Assembly (NCBI GenBank): GCA_040385645.1
Contig: JAZKGZ010000010.1
Span: forward strand, 1-64,000
Reading direction: 5' to 3'
DNA: 64,000 nt
Source: JANXSS01 sp040385645
GTDB taxonomy: Bacteria; Pseudomonadota; Gammaproteobacteria; Burkholderiales; Burkholderiaceae_D
Numbering within the stretch: the stretch's first letter is position 1; every line of letters begins with the position of its first letter. Positions 9,542-18,807 of the stretch are shown here, in pieces. Under the pieces are notes generated by a model, which worked only from the letters and a program-made list of their open reading frames with translations, was not told the origin of the DNA and searched no databases. The position numbers and the translations under genes are program-made.

Positions 9542-10446
9542 AATCGTCTGCAGGTTTGCCCACCCGTAACGGCGTCGGTGCAAGCTGTGTCGCCCTGCCA
9601 CCGGGCTCCTGGCCAAGCATCGCCGAATTTTTGGCAGTACGGTTTCCAGCGATTTCGCGGATGCAGTGGCTGGCGCGCATGGCTTCCGGCGAAGTGCTCG
9701 ACGCGGCTGGCACCGCGCTCAGCCCGGACACTCCGTATCGCCCGCATGAAAAAATTTTCTACTACCGCAGTCTTCCCTCGGAAGTACGCATACCGTTCAA
9801 CGAACGTATTTTGTTTCAAGACGATCTGATCGTCGCTGTCGATAAGCCGCATTTCTTACCCGTGACGCCTTCGGGCAGCTATTTGCAAGAAACCTTGCTG
9901 GTACGCTTGAAGCGCACGCTCGGTATAGACACCTTGACGCCGATGCATAGGCTCGACCGCGATACGGCAGGGGTAGTGCTGTTTGCCGTGCAACCACAGA
10001 CGCGAGACAGCTATCAAGCGCTTTTCAGAAACGGAAAAATACGCAAACATTATGAAGCGCTGGCACCGCGACGCGACCATTTGCAATTTCCAATAACCCA
10101 TCGTAGCCGGTTGCGGGAGAGTGCGTCGTTCATGCAAATGGAAGAAGTGCCAGGTATGCCAAATGCCGAGACGACCATCGAATTGATAACTCTGCACGGA
10201 GAATTAGCGAAGTATAGGCTGAGCCCTGCAACCGGGCAGAAACATCAACTGCGCCTGCACATGTCAGCGCTGGGCATGCCGATTGTTAATGATCGGATCT
10301 ACCCGGTGTTGCTCCCGGCTCCCGGCCCGGATGCGGCACCGGACTATAGCCAACCGTTGCAGCTAGTGGCCAGAAGCATCGGTTTTCGAGATCCTATCAC
10401 TAACGCAATACGCAGTTTCGACAGCACATACCCGCTATCGATGTAA
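9538..10446 (+). CDS. RluA-family pseudouridine synthase
   Basis: Protein of 302 residues. The catalytic motif HRLDRDTAG has its aspartate near residue 140. VDKPHFLPVTPSG and the C-terminal GQKHQLRLHMSALG segment are also typical of the RluA/RluC/RluD/TruC superfamily. It isomerises uridine to pseudouridine in rRNA or tRNA; the site cannot be read from sequence. No clear S4 domain is visible, although residues 20-75 form a short RNA-binding-like N-terminal segment. Its start overlaps the trhO stop by four bases (ATGA), which implies coupled translation. Confidence 0.88.
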   Translation: MKSSAGLPTRNGVGASCVALPPGSWPSIAEFLAVRFPAISRMQWLARMASGEVLDAAGTALSPDTPYRPHEKIFYYRSLPSEVRIPFNERILFQDDLIVAVDKPHFLPVTPSGSYLQETLLVRLKRTLGIDTLTPMHRLDRDTAGVVLFAVQPQTRDSYQALFRNGKIRKHYEALAPRRDHLQFPITHRSRLRESASFMQMEEVPGMPNAETTIELITLHGELAKYRLSPATGQKHQLRLHMSALGMPIVNDRIYPVLLPAPGPDAAPDYSQPLQLVARSIGFRDPITNAIRSFDSTYPLSM

Positions 10447-10455
10447 AAAGCCAGA

Positions 10456-11367
10456 TTAGCCTAGCGACTGATCCGGCCGAGCTTTCCGATCGATGAAAAA
10501 TCGCATCATTTCTTGCGCGGCATCCGGCCCGTTTGCGTCGATATAGGTATTCGTCGCATCACCGCCATACCAGGCGTGACCGCCGCCGTGCACCATCCAC
10601 TGTTCCGAAAAAATTCGTTGCTCCGAGTCGAGTTGTACCGTGCGAGTCGTGCCGTAGTGGCCAGGTCGCCACGGCGATACTTCCGTGTAGCGCTCGCCCT
10701 CCGCTACGTCGACCCAAGGCCATTGCGCTTTCGTCAGGAATTGAGCGGCATGGGTGGAATGCACGGTGTTGTCCTGGTCGCCATGAAAAACGATCGTCGG
10801 AATCTTTCCATGCGAAGGATGAGACGCATAGCTTGCCATCGAACCATGCTGCATGGCGATCATGGCCGACATAAAATCGCGCGCCGCACCATGTGGTACG
10901 CCGGAATGGATACCCAGCGCTGTATACAACTCAGGATAAATCACGGCCATGGTCGCAGCCATCGCGCCACCGGCCGAAAAGCCGGCAACGAACACATTAT
11001 CCGTAGCGATCGGATATTTGCCGAACAGGTCGAGCGTGAGTTCGGCAATGCTGGCTGGTTCGCCATAGCCGCGTTGCTGATGCGCCGCTTCGTACCAGTT
11101 CCAGCAGCGCGCTCGATTTGCCTGTACGGATTGCATCGGGTAAAGCACGAAGCAATTGTGCAGCTCGGCATAGCGGTTCATGCGCGTTCCGCGCGCGAAA
11201 TCAACGGCTTTTTGATGGCAGCCGTGCAGCATGATCAGGAGAGGAAATTGCGCTACTTTGGTCGATGCCTGGGCAGCGGATGGAATGTAAAGATGGTATT
11301 CAAGACTGCTCTTACTGCCGGCGAAATTGCCTAGGGAAAACGTACCTGTTGCATTTGCAGAGAGCAA
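10456..11367 (-). CDS. PHB depolymerase family esterase
   Basis: An alpha/beta hydrolase of the extracellular short-chain-PHA depolymerase / LpqC type. MLHGCHQ (about 46-52) forms the oxyanion region, GFSAGGAM carries the nucleophile Ser near 131, and a catalytic His lies in HGGGHAWYGG near the C-terminus. The frame has no ATG upstream, only a TTG at 11367 and then a stop near 11385. Many relatives carry about 60 more N-terminal residues, so either the start is the TTG or the 5' end was lost. No signal peptide is visible. It sits next to a phasin gene on the same strand, which fits a role in polyhydroxyalkanoate or ester turnover. Confidence 0.85.
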   Translation of the reverse strand: MLSANATGTFSLGNFAGSKSSLEYHLYIPSAAQASTKVAQFPLLIMLHGCHQKAVDFARGTRMNRYAELHNCFVLYPMQSVQANRARCWNWYEAAHQQRGYGEPASIAELTLDLFGKYPIATDNVFVAGFSAGGAMAATMAVIYPELYTALGIHSGVPHGAARDFMSAMIAMQHGSMASYASHPSHGKIPTIVFHGDQDNTVHSTHAAQFLTKAQWPWVDVAEGERYTEVSPWRPGHYGTTRTVQLDSEQRIFSEQWMVHGGGHAWYGGDATNTYIDANGPDAAQEMMRFFIDRKARPDQSLG

Positions 11368-11584
11368 GGGTTTGATGAACGGCTAAATTGAAAGATTGCA
11401 GAAACTGCTGCGAGCAAACCCATATCGACGGGCCTGAAGTAATCGGAAGCGCACTGAGCACTCCCGATTTACGACGCTCTAAAATCCGTGGTGGCTTTGG
11501 CTAGAGAGCGGATGGTCGTCCTTTAGAACGGCCACGACCGACCCGAACTCCGTACTAGCTTTGGCGGATGGTTCCTAAAGCTCG

Positions 11585-12142
11585 TTATGCCGGCTTGTTT
11601 GCCTGTGGCTTTTGATTGGACTGCTGCGCAGCTTGCTGGGCTGAAGGTTGACCGGCATTGCCTTGTGGTGCCGATGCGTTGTTGCCATCGTTAATCGGCT
11701 TGGTCAGCTTTTCAAATGCAGCTTTTTGACGCTGTGTAACCTTGTCGGTCTCTTCGGCACCACGGCGTACGACTTCTTCAGCAACCGCTGCAGCAGTACG
11801 TGTAGTTTCTGGCACATGCTGCTCTGCTGCTCTCGACAATTCGACCTGAACACCGGCAGTGATGTTGTTGAGGTGCTGTTGATAAGCACGCAGCTTTTCA
11901 GCGGCTGGCTGCACTTGCGAAGCGGCGACCGATAAATAATCTGTCGGGGAATTCGATTGAATCAGTTGCTGTGCGCTGTTGAGCGTTTCTTCCATCAACG
12001 TCTGTGCGACTTGAATATTGAGTTGACCGATTTTTTGCACACCGTCGAACATTTTTTTCGAGAGATCGGACATGAATGCAAATTGCGCCTCGAGGTGGGA
12101 CTTCAACGCTGGCGGGACTTCTTGTTGTGAGAATGCGATCAT
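11585..12142 (-). CDS. Phasin family protein (PHA granule-associated)
   Basis: Protein of 185 residues with the phasin pattern: an amphipathic helical body (FMSDLSKKMFDGVQKIGQLN, then QTLMEETLNSAQQL) and a low-complexity Gln/Ala/Asn/Pro tail from about 155. Phasins coat intracellular polyhydroxybutyrate granules and control their size and number. A GAAAGGCACC-type ribosome site precedes the ATG. Several TGCA-containing motifs upstream (12170-12240) could be sites for a PhaR-type repressor, but this is only a suggestion. The neighbouring depolymerase-like gene supports a PHA context. Confidence 0.88.
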   Translation of the reverse strand: MIAFSQQEVPPALKSHLEAQFAFMSDLSKKMFDGVQKIGQLNIQVAQTLMEETLNSAQQLIQSNSPTDYLSVAASQVQPAAEKLRAYQQHLNNITAGVQVELSRAAEQHVPETTRTAAAVAEEVVRRGAEETDKVTQRQKAAFEKLTKPINDGNNASAPQGNAGQPSAQQAAQQSNQKPQANKPA

Positions 12143-12525
12143 GATGGTGCCTTTCTGTGAGGTTAATCAAAAGTGCAACGGCAAAAAATTTTGTGATTCC
12201 AGGATAAATATCATGCAGATATCAATGCATCGACATGCACATAACAGACAGATGTAAATCTGACAAGTTCAAAAAACACAAAATTAATCTCGCACCGCAG
12301 CATAGCCGAAATTTGTTCAAAATGCATCGAAATGTTTATTCGGCAAATTTTCCGACTTCGCATTGTTTGGGCCGGGTTTCATCTCCCTTGATGCCCCGAT
12401 GCTGTAATTTTGATAATTATTCGATGCGACTAGTAGTGATTCCTGTACCCTGCTGCACCTTGCTCGGTACTGGCCATATCTTTTCGACTTTTTCTTTTCC
12501 CCTCCTTTTTCTACTCTCTTTTACT
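12143..12525. other. Intergenic region between phasin and unknown gene
   Basis: About 380 bases without a convincing gene. The left part is A/T-rich with several TGCA motifs and probably holds the phasin promoter (minus strand). The right end (about 12480-12525) is a long pyrimidine tract directly before the ATG of the next gene, so that gene has no visible Shine-Dalgarno sequence. The downstream reading frame stays open through this segment, but the encoded residues look non-coding. Confidence 0.5.
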
Positions 12526-13968
12526 ATGCCGATTCCTTCCAAACCCATTACCCGCAGCGCATTGCTCCAGACGGCAGAGGTTTCGAACAACCGCGTGATC
12601 GGTCAAGCTGCCTGCGGTCTACTTACAGAACTGCAAACTGTTGAATCGCAAGCCGCTGACCCGCAGGCCAATCGTCGCGAGATGCAAACCCCGCCATTAA
12701 AGGCATTGACCGAACTGCGCCGTCAGGGCAGATTGAACCGAATTCAGCAAACTGCCCTTGGTCATCTTCAATCCGCAGAGCATCATGTTGCAATACGTTC
12801 TAACAACGGCGATGTGAATTATCCGTTGCGAGACTACATCGAAGCGGCAATGCCGCACATCAAAAACGACCCTATATTCAAGCAAGGTTTACAACGCACG
12901 GCAAGTTTCATGCTGATTCGGCCAGTTTGCGAAGATGTAAAACAAAATCTGAGCGATAAAGCCGATTGGTATCTCACTCGAAAATTTTCTCTACAAGACC
13001 GTATGCTGATTACCGCGCAAGTCGATGCGTTGAAAAACCATATCGAAACGTTTAACCGACGCGCAACGGATGCCGCGTTGCGCGGCGAGAGGTGTGCACC
13101 CTTGAGTTTACAAAAAACGGCTTTTAATAATTTTTTGTGTGCGCAGCAGCCGGTGCTACAGAATATTGTAAGTGCTTGCACGCTTTCTGGAACGCTTCGT
13201 CGTGAAGCATTGATTAAAGCCTTAAAAACAGTGGCAGAAAAGTATCTGCATGAAACTGGCAGTCTGCCGACCGGCCTAAAACCTGGCGAAACAATCAAAG
13301 AGGGCGCTTTTACAGTCGACCACTCGCGTATATCCCTGCTGCTGCCGGATCAGGAATATTGTGGCTCTGCTCATAGAGTCGAGCTTACTGGCGATGCCGC
13401 GATTATTTTTGTCGCTATCGACGGCCTCGATGACCCGCTCGACGACCCTTGCCGTGGAACGCCGCGCTCGAAGATGTATGTGGAGGGGCTGGAGGATTTT
13501 GACATTCCACAAAAGCAAGCAGCGGTATTCCTGCAAAAGTTGTTGATGGAATTAGTCAATCTGGAAGAGCATATCTACGTGGTGCGTCATGCCGGCAAAG
13601 ACGGAATGCCGATCAACGCTGCGGCACGAGCGACGAAAATTGAATTGGAGTACCAAGGCACGACGCATTTGGGTGACAACGTTCTGGCACCAAATACTGA
13701 AAGCGCTATACCGTCCCGCATGGAGATGTTGGCAACGTTTAATCAACTCAGATTGCTCGCCGAGAATTATCAGCAGACACATGACGAATCGTTGCTGACC
13801 GACCCGGACTTGGATAAGTGGTTACAGAGTACAACGTTTCGCCGCGATGCAATGTCGCTGATCGACCCACCTTCGCGGATGAAATTGGCGCTTTTACCGA
13901 TCACGGCGACGGCATTGCGGGAGAACGGCTTTCTCTCCGAACAACACCGCTTGGAAAAGCCCGCTTGA
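12526..13968 (+). CDS. Protein of unknown function, candidate secreted or effector-like
   Basis: Protein of 480 residues from the ATG at 12526. It resembles no family I can name. It has no signal peptide or membrane segment, is polar with a Ser/Thr/Gln-rich N-terminus, and is mostly helical with many Gln, Arg and Leu. Notable stretches are a His/Asp-rich middle and an acidic GLDDPLDDPCRGTP segment near residue 305. The frame extends upstream to 12235, but that part looks non-coding and this ATG starts a natural protein. A pyrimidine tract in place of a ribosome site makes the start uncertain. Its style resembles the F-box-like proteins elsewhere in the window, hence the effector suggestion, which is inference only. 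Confidence 0.6.
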   Translation: MPIPSKPITRSALLQTAEVSNNRVIGQAACGLLTELQTVESQAADPQANRREMQTPPLKALTELRRQGRLNRIQQTALGHLQSAEHHVAIRSNNGDVNYPLRDYIEAAMPHIKNDPIFKQGLQRTASFMLIRPVCEDVKQNLSDKADWYLTRKFSLQDRMLITAQVDALKNHIETFNRRATDAALRGERCAPLSLQKTAFNNFLCAQQPVLQNIVSACTLSGTLRREALIKALKTVAEKYLHETGSLPTGLKPGETIKEGAFTVDHSRISLLLPDQEYCGSAHRVELTGDAAIIFVAIDGLDDPLDDPCRGTPRSKMYVEGLEDFDIPQKQAAVFLQKLLMELVNLEEHIYVVRHAGKDGMPINAAARATKIELEYQGTTHLGDNVLAPNTESAIPSRMEMLATFNQLRLLAENYQQTHDESLLTDPDLDKWLQSTTFRRDAMSLIDPPSRMKLALLPITATALRENGFLSEQHRLEKPA

Positions 13969-13979
13969 AACGACGCTGC

Positions 13980-14774
13980 TTACTGCAGGTCGTGCCGAAT
14001 AACCGCAGCCATATCTTCCAGCACATGCGGAGTAATGCCTGCCGTTTCAATTTCTACCCGACGGTTACGCGCGCGGCCTTCGGACGTGGCATTGCTGGCG
14101 ACATGGTCTCCGGCAGCCATGTAATTGACCTGCATTTTGCGCGGATGAATGCCGTTGTTTGCCAGGAACACGCGAGCATTCAAGGCCCGTTGCATGGCGA
14201 TTTCACGATCGACAGCGTTTGGCGCGGCAGCATCGGTGCGGCCGCGAATCTCGATACGCTTGCCGGCGCGAGCTGCTTGCAGCAATTGCTGCTGTAAAGA
14301 CTTCGACGGCCGGAAATCCGTCTTGGCGTAACCGTGCATGACGCGAAACACCATACCAGTATCTTGAATGACGATCGTCTCGCGCGGCGCGCTGCCGGTG
14401 CTTGTAGGAGCCGCCGCGGCTGATTTAGGCTGTTTTGGTTTTTTAACTTTCGTCGTCGCGACCGGCGTGGCGACTGGCTTGACCGCTGTCGTCACCGGTT
14501 TTTCCATCGCAGCGGCGCTCGCGGGTGTCTTGGATTGCAGTTTGGTTTTCAAGTCGGACAATTCATTGCCCAACTCGCTGATTTTTTGCATCAAGCCCGA
14601 ACGCTCTTGCTCATACGACTGACGCTCCAGTGCAGCCGCGTTCAAATTTACGAGTTTCTCGTTTGGCTGTGAGGGTGTGGTGCCGCCATTTTCATAAACC
14701 AGCGGCGCCGGAGAAGAAGCACAGCCACCGATCAAGACACAAGCCATCGTGGTAACAAGAATTTTTCGCTTCAT
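13980..14774 (-). CDS. OmpA-family lipoprotein
   Basis: Protein of 264 residues from the ATG at 14774, chosen because it begins a clean lipoprotein signal (MKRKILVTTMACVLIGGC, lipid-modified Cys at 18). A coiled-coil segment follows (about 45-85), then a Lys/Pro/Ala-rich linker, then a C-terminal OmpA/MotB-type peptidoglycan-binding domain (about 135-255) with IEIRGRTDA and ARNRRVEIE. It probably tethers the outer membrane to peptidoglycan. The frame continues upstream to a GTG at 14828, but that would bury the signal peptide. Confidence 0.88.
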   Translation of the reverse strand: MKRKILVTTMACVLIGGCASSPAPLVYENGGTTPSQPNEKLVNLNAAALERQSYEQERSGLMQKISELGNELSDLKTKLQSKTPASAAAMEKPVTTAVKPVATPVATTKVKKPKQPKSAAAAPTSTGSAPRETIVIQDTGMVFRVMHGYAKTDFRPSKSLQQQLLQAARAGKRIEIRGRTDAAAPNAVDREIAMQRALNARVFLANNGIHPRKMQVNYMAAGDHVASNATSEGRARNRRVEIETAGITPHVLEDMAAVIRHDLQ

Positions 14775-14915
14775 GATGTTTTCAAAGAAAAGTGGATAGG
14801 AGCTGGCAGGCGAAAATGGCGATTGCACCGAGAAGATTTGCTTGTCCAGTTTGTATATTATTTGACAACAAATTGTAACATGGCACGTAGTGCGAATATT
14901 AATACGCGATGGCGA

Positions 14916-15356
14916 TTATTTTGTCCGCCTTGAGTCCCTATTTGCGGACCCAAGCGACAGCAACAATTGATGCAGATGGTCGATATCGTAAGGCTTGGTG
15001 AGCGAATGTGCGGGAAAATCTAGATTGGCTGTCAGAGAAACGCCGTAACCCGACGCGAAAATGACATGCATCTCGGGTGCCAATGCAATCACCCGGCGAG
15101 CCAGATCGACGCCAGACATGCCTGGCAGGCTGACGTCACTCAATAAAACGTCGAAGTCGGTCGCACTGTCGAGGGCGACCAGAGCGTCTTCGCCACTACC
15201 GACCGGTATTGCAACATGCCCGAAACTGCCGAGCAGCTCACACACCAGCTGGCACAGATCAAGATTATCTTCGACGACGAGAATACGCAGCGGCGCTGTA
15301 CCTTCGGCTGATACACACAAAGCACTCGGGTCGGTGTTGGATACTTGTATGGACAT
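14916..15356 (-). CDS. Single-domain response regulator (CheY-like)
   Basis: Protein of 146 residues consisting of one receiver domain: acidic pocket at VVEDN (Asp 30), phospho-acceptor Asp near 74 in LLSDVSLPG, Ser/Thr switch in FASGYG and Lys in LTKPYD. There is no output domain, so it acts through protein contacts or phosphotransfer. The ATG is preceded by about 20 residues of non-domain sequence. No kinase gene is adjacent, so the partner is unknown. Confidence 0.9.
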   Translation of the reverse strand: MSIQVSNTDPSALCVSAEGTAPLRILVVEDNLDLCQLVCELLGSFGHVAIPVGSGEDALVALDSATDFDVLLSDVSLPGMSGVDLARRVIALAPEMHVIFASGYGVSLTANLDFPAHSLTKPYDIDHLHQLLLSLGSANRDSRRTK

Positions 15357-15453
15357 CTGGCTGGCGTTTCGATCGACATGCGGCCGATCATTTTACGGCA
15401 GGAATTGCCACGCGTCGCGTGATCCGGTCGAATCCGATGCCCGGTGCACTAAT

Positions 15454-15984
15454 TTAGCCGGCGTGACTGTCCGATCCGACTTGCTTGTTAACACTATGCT
15501 GAACTCTCGAGATGCGCGCCTGCTGATCGACGATCCATCGATGCAGCGGCCCTTCGATGCCGATTTTCGAAATGTTTTTCGACACTTCCAGATTAACCAG
15601 CAACATCAGCGGTATGTGATGGAACGGTATGCCGAAGTTGTCCATGAATGCATGCATGAATCGTTCGGAATGCACGACCGCCATCACCCTTTCCCCACTC
15701 ATGAATTGCAAAATGCTGGTGATGCTATGGCCTGCGCCGATGCTGCTGTTGATAAATTGATTGTACTGGCGATGCAACGGATCGAAATCGATTTCCTTAT
15801 CGACCATGATCTGACTCAGGTAAAACAGCCCAACGGCCAGCCGAAAGTATCCAAGCGCCTGCTTACTATTGTTAGCAATTTTGGCGATAGCAAGAATCCT
15901 TTGTTGTGCGTAGTCGTCGAGCATTCCGGTTACCTGCGCGTAAAACTCGATTAAACCATGCATACATACAACATAGTGATACAT
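15454..15984 (-). CDS. Hypothetical protein
   Basis: Protein of 176 residues of no recognised family. It is probably soluble and helical, with hydrophobic segments AVGLFYLSQIM and HIPLMLLVNL. The start may be the ATG at 15984 or the in-frame ATG at 15963 (MHGLIEF). No strong ribosome site precedes either. An overlapping plus-strand frame is open over the same region, but its composition (Arg/Ser/Cys-rich) is typical of an antisense shadow, so the minus strand was preferred. It has the same orientation as the upstream-lying DNA of the CheY-like gene but a gap of about 100 bases separates them. Confidence 0.55.
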   Translation of the reverse strand: MYHYVVCMHGLIEFYAQVTGMLDDYAQQRILAIAKIANNSKQALGYFRLAVGLFYLSQIMVDKEIDFDPLHRQYNQFINSSIGAGHSITSILQFMSGERVMAVVHSERFMHAFMDNFGIPFHHIPLMLLVNLEVSKNISKIGIEGPLHRWIVDQQARISRVQHSVNKQVGSDSHAG

Positions 15985-16084
15985 AGAAACATTTTTACCA
16001 CAACTCGATGCTCAGTTTTGTTTTGAAAATGAGCATTTAGTGCCATGATTCGGGGGTTTTCTCTAAAACCTCAACAAGGCAGGT

Positions 16085-17632
16085 ATGGCACTTATCTTCA
16101 CCCGGAATCACACTAAAACTTATCCAATCAAATGCGCGAGAAATCGTGCCGGATGTTTCTTGTCCTTCGGTTCTGCGGCTTTGATTACGGCGTTAAGCGC
16201 TGCACCGGCGTATGCCCAAGACGCGGAAACCAAAGCAGATACACCCGGAATGCTGTTGCAAGAAAAGCTGGATCGCCAGAACGCGGCGCAGCAGCCGCTA
16301 CCATCGCTCTCCGGCGGTGGTGAAGAATTTCGTCCTGTTCCACCGAAAAAAGACTATTTGCTACCGGGGCTCGAGATTATCGCTTTCGACGTGCTATTGA
16401 ACCGCGTTAACAATACTTTCGACAAGAGCACCGACGACTACGCCGTCACGATGCGCTCGTGGAAACGTAATTTGAAAAGCAGTTGGGTAATCGATCGCGA
16501 TCCATACGAAACCAACCAGATCGGTCATCCGTACCAAGGGGCGATGTATCACATGTTCGGCCGCTCCGCGGGCATGAGTTATTGGGAATCTGCCGCCTAC
16601 ACCTTCGGTGGCAGCGTGTTCTGGGAGATTTTCGGTGAAACCACTGCGCCGTCCCGCAACGATCAAATTGCCAGCGGTATCGCCGGCAGTTTTTTAGGTG
16701 AATCGCTATTTAGAATGTCGAGCTTGGTATTGGAAAGAAACACCCGGCTATCGCCGTTCTGGCGAGAGATGAGTGCAGCAGCGATTTCGCCGGCGACAGG
16801 TTTTAACCGATACGCCTTCGGCCGCCGCTTCGATGCCGTCTTCAACAGTCGCGACCCGGCTTACTACGGGCGTTTTCAAGCAGGCGCAGTAGGCACGCTA
16901 TCCGATACGCGTGGTGCCTCCAGAAGCTTTGACCGTAATGAAGCACAGGTAAGTTTCGCAATGGATTATGGCTTGCCCGGCAAAGGCGGATACGACTACT
17001 CGCGCCCGTTCGACTATTTCAATTTCGAGATCAACGGCTCCTCGTCGAACGGTGTCGAGAGCATCTTGAATCGCGGTCTGATAGTGGGCACGAAATATGA
17101 AATGGGCCCGTTGTATCGTGGCATATGGGGGTTGTACGGCAGCTTCGATTATATTGCGCCACAGTTCTTTCGAGTATCGAGCACTGCGCTCTCGATCGGC
17201 ACAACGGCTCAATGGTGGCTGACAAAAACCATGGCATTGCAAGGCACCGGCATGGCCGGCATCGGCTATGCCGCGGCCGGCTCGGTGCGCACCATTGGCC
17301 TGCGTGATTACAATTATGGTCTGGCACCGCAAGCGTTGTTGTCTCTACGGCTGGTGATGGACGAACGCATGGCACTAGCCGTCAACGCGCGTCAATACTA
17401 TGTCAGCCGGGTCGCATCGTCGGACGTCGGCGGTACCGAAAACATCACCCGCGCAGATGTATCGCTGACCATGCGCCTGAAAAACGATCATGCGTTGGCA
17501 TTGAAATATCTACACTCCCGCCGTGACAGCTCGGGTGCGGCATCGGGCGATCAGACACAGGCACGCGATACGATCGGTCTCTACTACACTTTGCTCGGAA
17601 AAGACGGTTTCGGCACAGTGGACTGGCGCTAA
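16085..17632 (+). CDS. DUF3943 domain-containing outer-membrane-type protein
   Basis: Protein of 515 residues. A signal peptide ends at about residue 44 (APAYA then QD). The following segment is Pro/Gln-rich. From about 95 the sequence matches DUF3943, with aromatic-rich motifs such as NQIGHPYQGAMYH and YWESAAYTFGGSVFWEIFGE. The second half alternates polar and hydrophobic residues like beta-strands, which suits an outer-membrane or periplasmic location. The molecular role of the family is unknown. An AAGG-type ribosome site lies about 7 bases before the ATG. Confidence 0.85.
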   Translation: MALIFTRNHTKTYPIKCARNRAGCFLSFGSAALITALSAAPAYAQDAETKADTPGMLLQEKLDRQNAAQQPLPSLSGGGEEFRPVPPKKDYLLPGLEIIAFDVLLNRVNNTFDKSTDDYAVTMRSWKRNLKSSWVIDRDPYETNQIGHPYQGAMYHMFGRSAGMSYWESAAYTFGGSVFWEIFGETTAPSRNDQIASGIAGSFLGESLFRMSSLVLERNTRLSPFWREMSAAAISPATGFNRYAFGRRFDAVFNSRDPAYYGRFQAGAVGTLSDTRGASRSFDRNEAQVSFAMDYGLPGKGGYDYSRPFDYFNFEINGSSSNGVESILNRGLIVGTKYEMGPLYRGIWGLYGSFDYIAPQFFRVSSTALSIGTTAQWWLTKTMALQGTGMAGIGYAAAGSVRTIGLRDYNYGLAPQALLSLRLVMDERMALAVNARQYYVSRVASSDVGGTENITRADVSLTMRLKNDHALALKYLHSRRDSSGAASGDQTQARDTIGLYYTLLGKDGFGTVDWR

Positions 17633-17646
17633 CGCGCGCAAGTCAG

Positions 17647-18576
17647 TTAGTCACGCGAGGTACGGTAACGATTCTTACCCGCGTGCTTGGCTTCGTAAAG
17701 CGCCTGATCGGCACGCCTGATCAGGACATCGACATCAAGGCCGTCGTCTGGATAAAAACTTACGCCAATGCTGGCCGTAACCGACACCTCGATGCCGTCG
17801 ATCAAATAAGGTTGTGACAGTTCACGGATGATCGTGGTGGCAGGCCGGTCTATATCGGACAGCTCCGAGATATCGCCGATGACGACCATGAATTCATCGC
17901 CACCCAGGCGGGCGATCGTATCTTCTTCGCGGGTTGCAAAACGCAGCCGTTCGGAAGCCATGATCAGCAACTTGTCACCGCAGTCGTGGCCGTGGACATC
18001 GTTGACGGCTTTGAAACCATCCAGATCGAGGTACATCACCGCGATACGGTGTTGGGTGCGCTTAGCGTGCAGCAAGAGCGTCACCAGCCGATCTAATAGA
18101 AGGCGGCGGTTCGGCAAGCCGGTTAGCGCATCGTGCAATGCTAATTCTTTGTGGATGCGGGCATATTCCGCGACTTCCTTGTAAAGCAATCGAACTTCCA
18201 GAATGTTATGGATACGTTGTCGCACTTCGACAAGATCGTACGGTTTGGTGATGAAATCGCGGGCTCCGGCTTCCAAGGCGGCGATCTTGAAACGCGGCTG
18301 TGCTGTGATGGCTAGCACCGGCAGATAAGAATCTTCCTCGATTTGTTTAAGCTTGGCCATTACCTCGAAGCCGTCCATACCCGGCATGTTGAGATCGAGC
18401 AAAATCAAGTCGTAACGATTTTCTTCATGTAGCCTGAACACATCGTTCGGCTCAGTGGTCGACGATACGCTGGTATAACCCGCCTGGTAGAGAATAGCTG
18501 CCAGTAAGTCGACATTTTCTGCGCGGTCGTCGACCACCAGAAGTTTCGCATTCAGGATAGCGTCTTGCTTGATCAT
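17647..18576 (-). CDS. Receiver-GGDEF diguanylate cyclase
   Basis: Protein of 309 residues. It has an N-terminal receiver domain (about 10-125) with phospho-acceptor Asp 61 in LILLDLNMPG and Lys in ITKPYD, and a C-terminal GGDEF domain (about 140-305). The active-site motif GGDEF is at 225-229. An inhibitory I-site RxxD (REED, 216-219) stands five residues upstream, so product inhibition by c-di-GMP is expected. The architecture is WspR/PleD-like: phosphorylation should promote dimerisation and c-di-GMP synthesis, which usually favours biofilm over motility. No cognate kinase is adjacent. Confidence 0.93.
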   Translation of the reverse strand: MIKQDAILNAKLLVVDDRAENVDLLAAILYQAGYTSVSSTTEPNDVFRLHEENRYDLILLDLNMPGMDGFEVMAKLKQIEEDSYLPVLAITAQPRFKIAALEAGARDFITKPYDLVEVRQRIHNILEVRLLYKEVAEYARIHKELALHDALTGLPNRRLLLDRLVTLLLHAKRTQHRIAVMYLDLDGFKAVNDVHGHDCGDKLLIMASERLRFATREEDTIARLGGDEFMVVIGDISELSDIDRPATTIIRELSQPYLIDGIEVSVTASIGVSFYPDDGLDVDVLIRRADQALYEAKHAGKNRYRTSRD

Positions 18577-18807
18577 GCACTGTGCCCTGGAAACTGGATG
18601 GGAATAGAAAATCGACGACTAACATGATGCCACACGGTAATAGAAGTCCCGGATCGGGTCGGTACGTTACCCCGCATAGAGTCCGAAGGGTACAAAAGAT
18701 ACGTAACGACTGATTGACAGCCTCTAGCGCTAACGCTCATCATCCGTGACGTTTTAGCATGATCGTTCGTTTTAATTTCTTAAAAACAATATTGTATCGG
18801 ACTCCGA

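Noticed and set aside
10513..11334. 273-codon plus-strand frame opposite the esterase gene
   Set aside because: Arg/His-rich antisense shadow; the minus strand has the GFSAGGAM and other catalytic motifs.
12235..12525. Upstream extension of the unknown 480-residue protein
   Set aside because: Residues are Cys/Phe/His-rich and the DNA is A/T- and pyrimidine-rich, unlike coding sequence.
15061..15954. 297-codon plus-strand frame across the CheY-like and hypothetical genes
   Set aside because: It spans two minus-strand genes, and its Ser/Arg/Cys-rich product has no recognisable motif.
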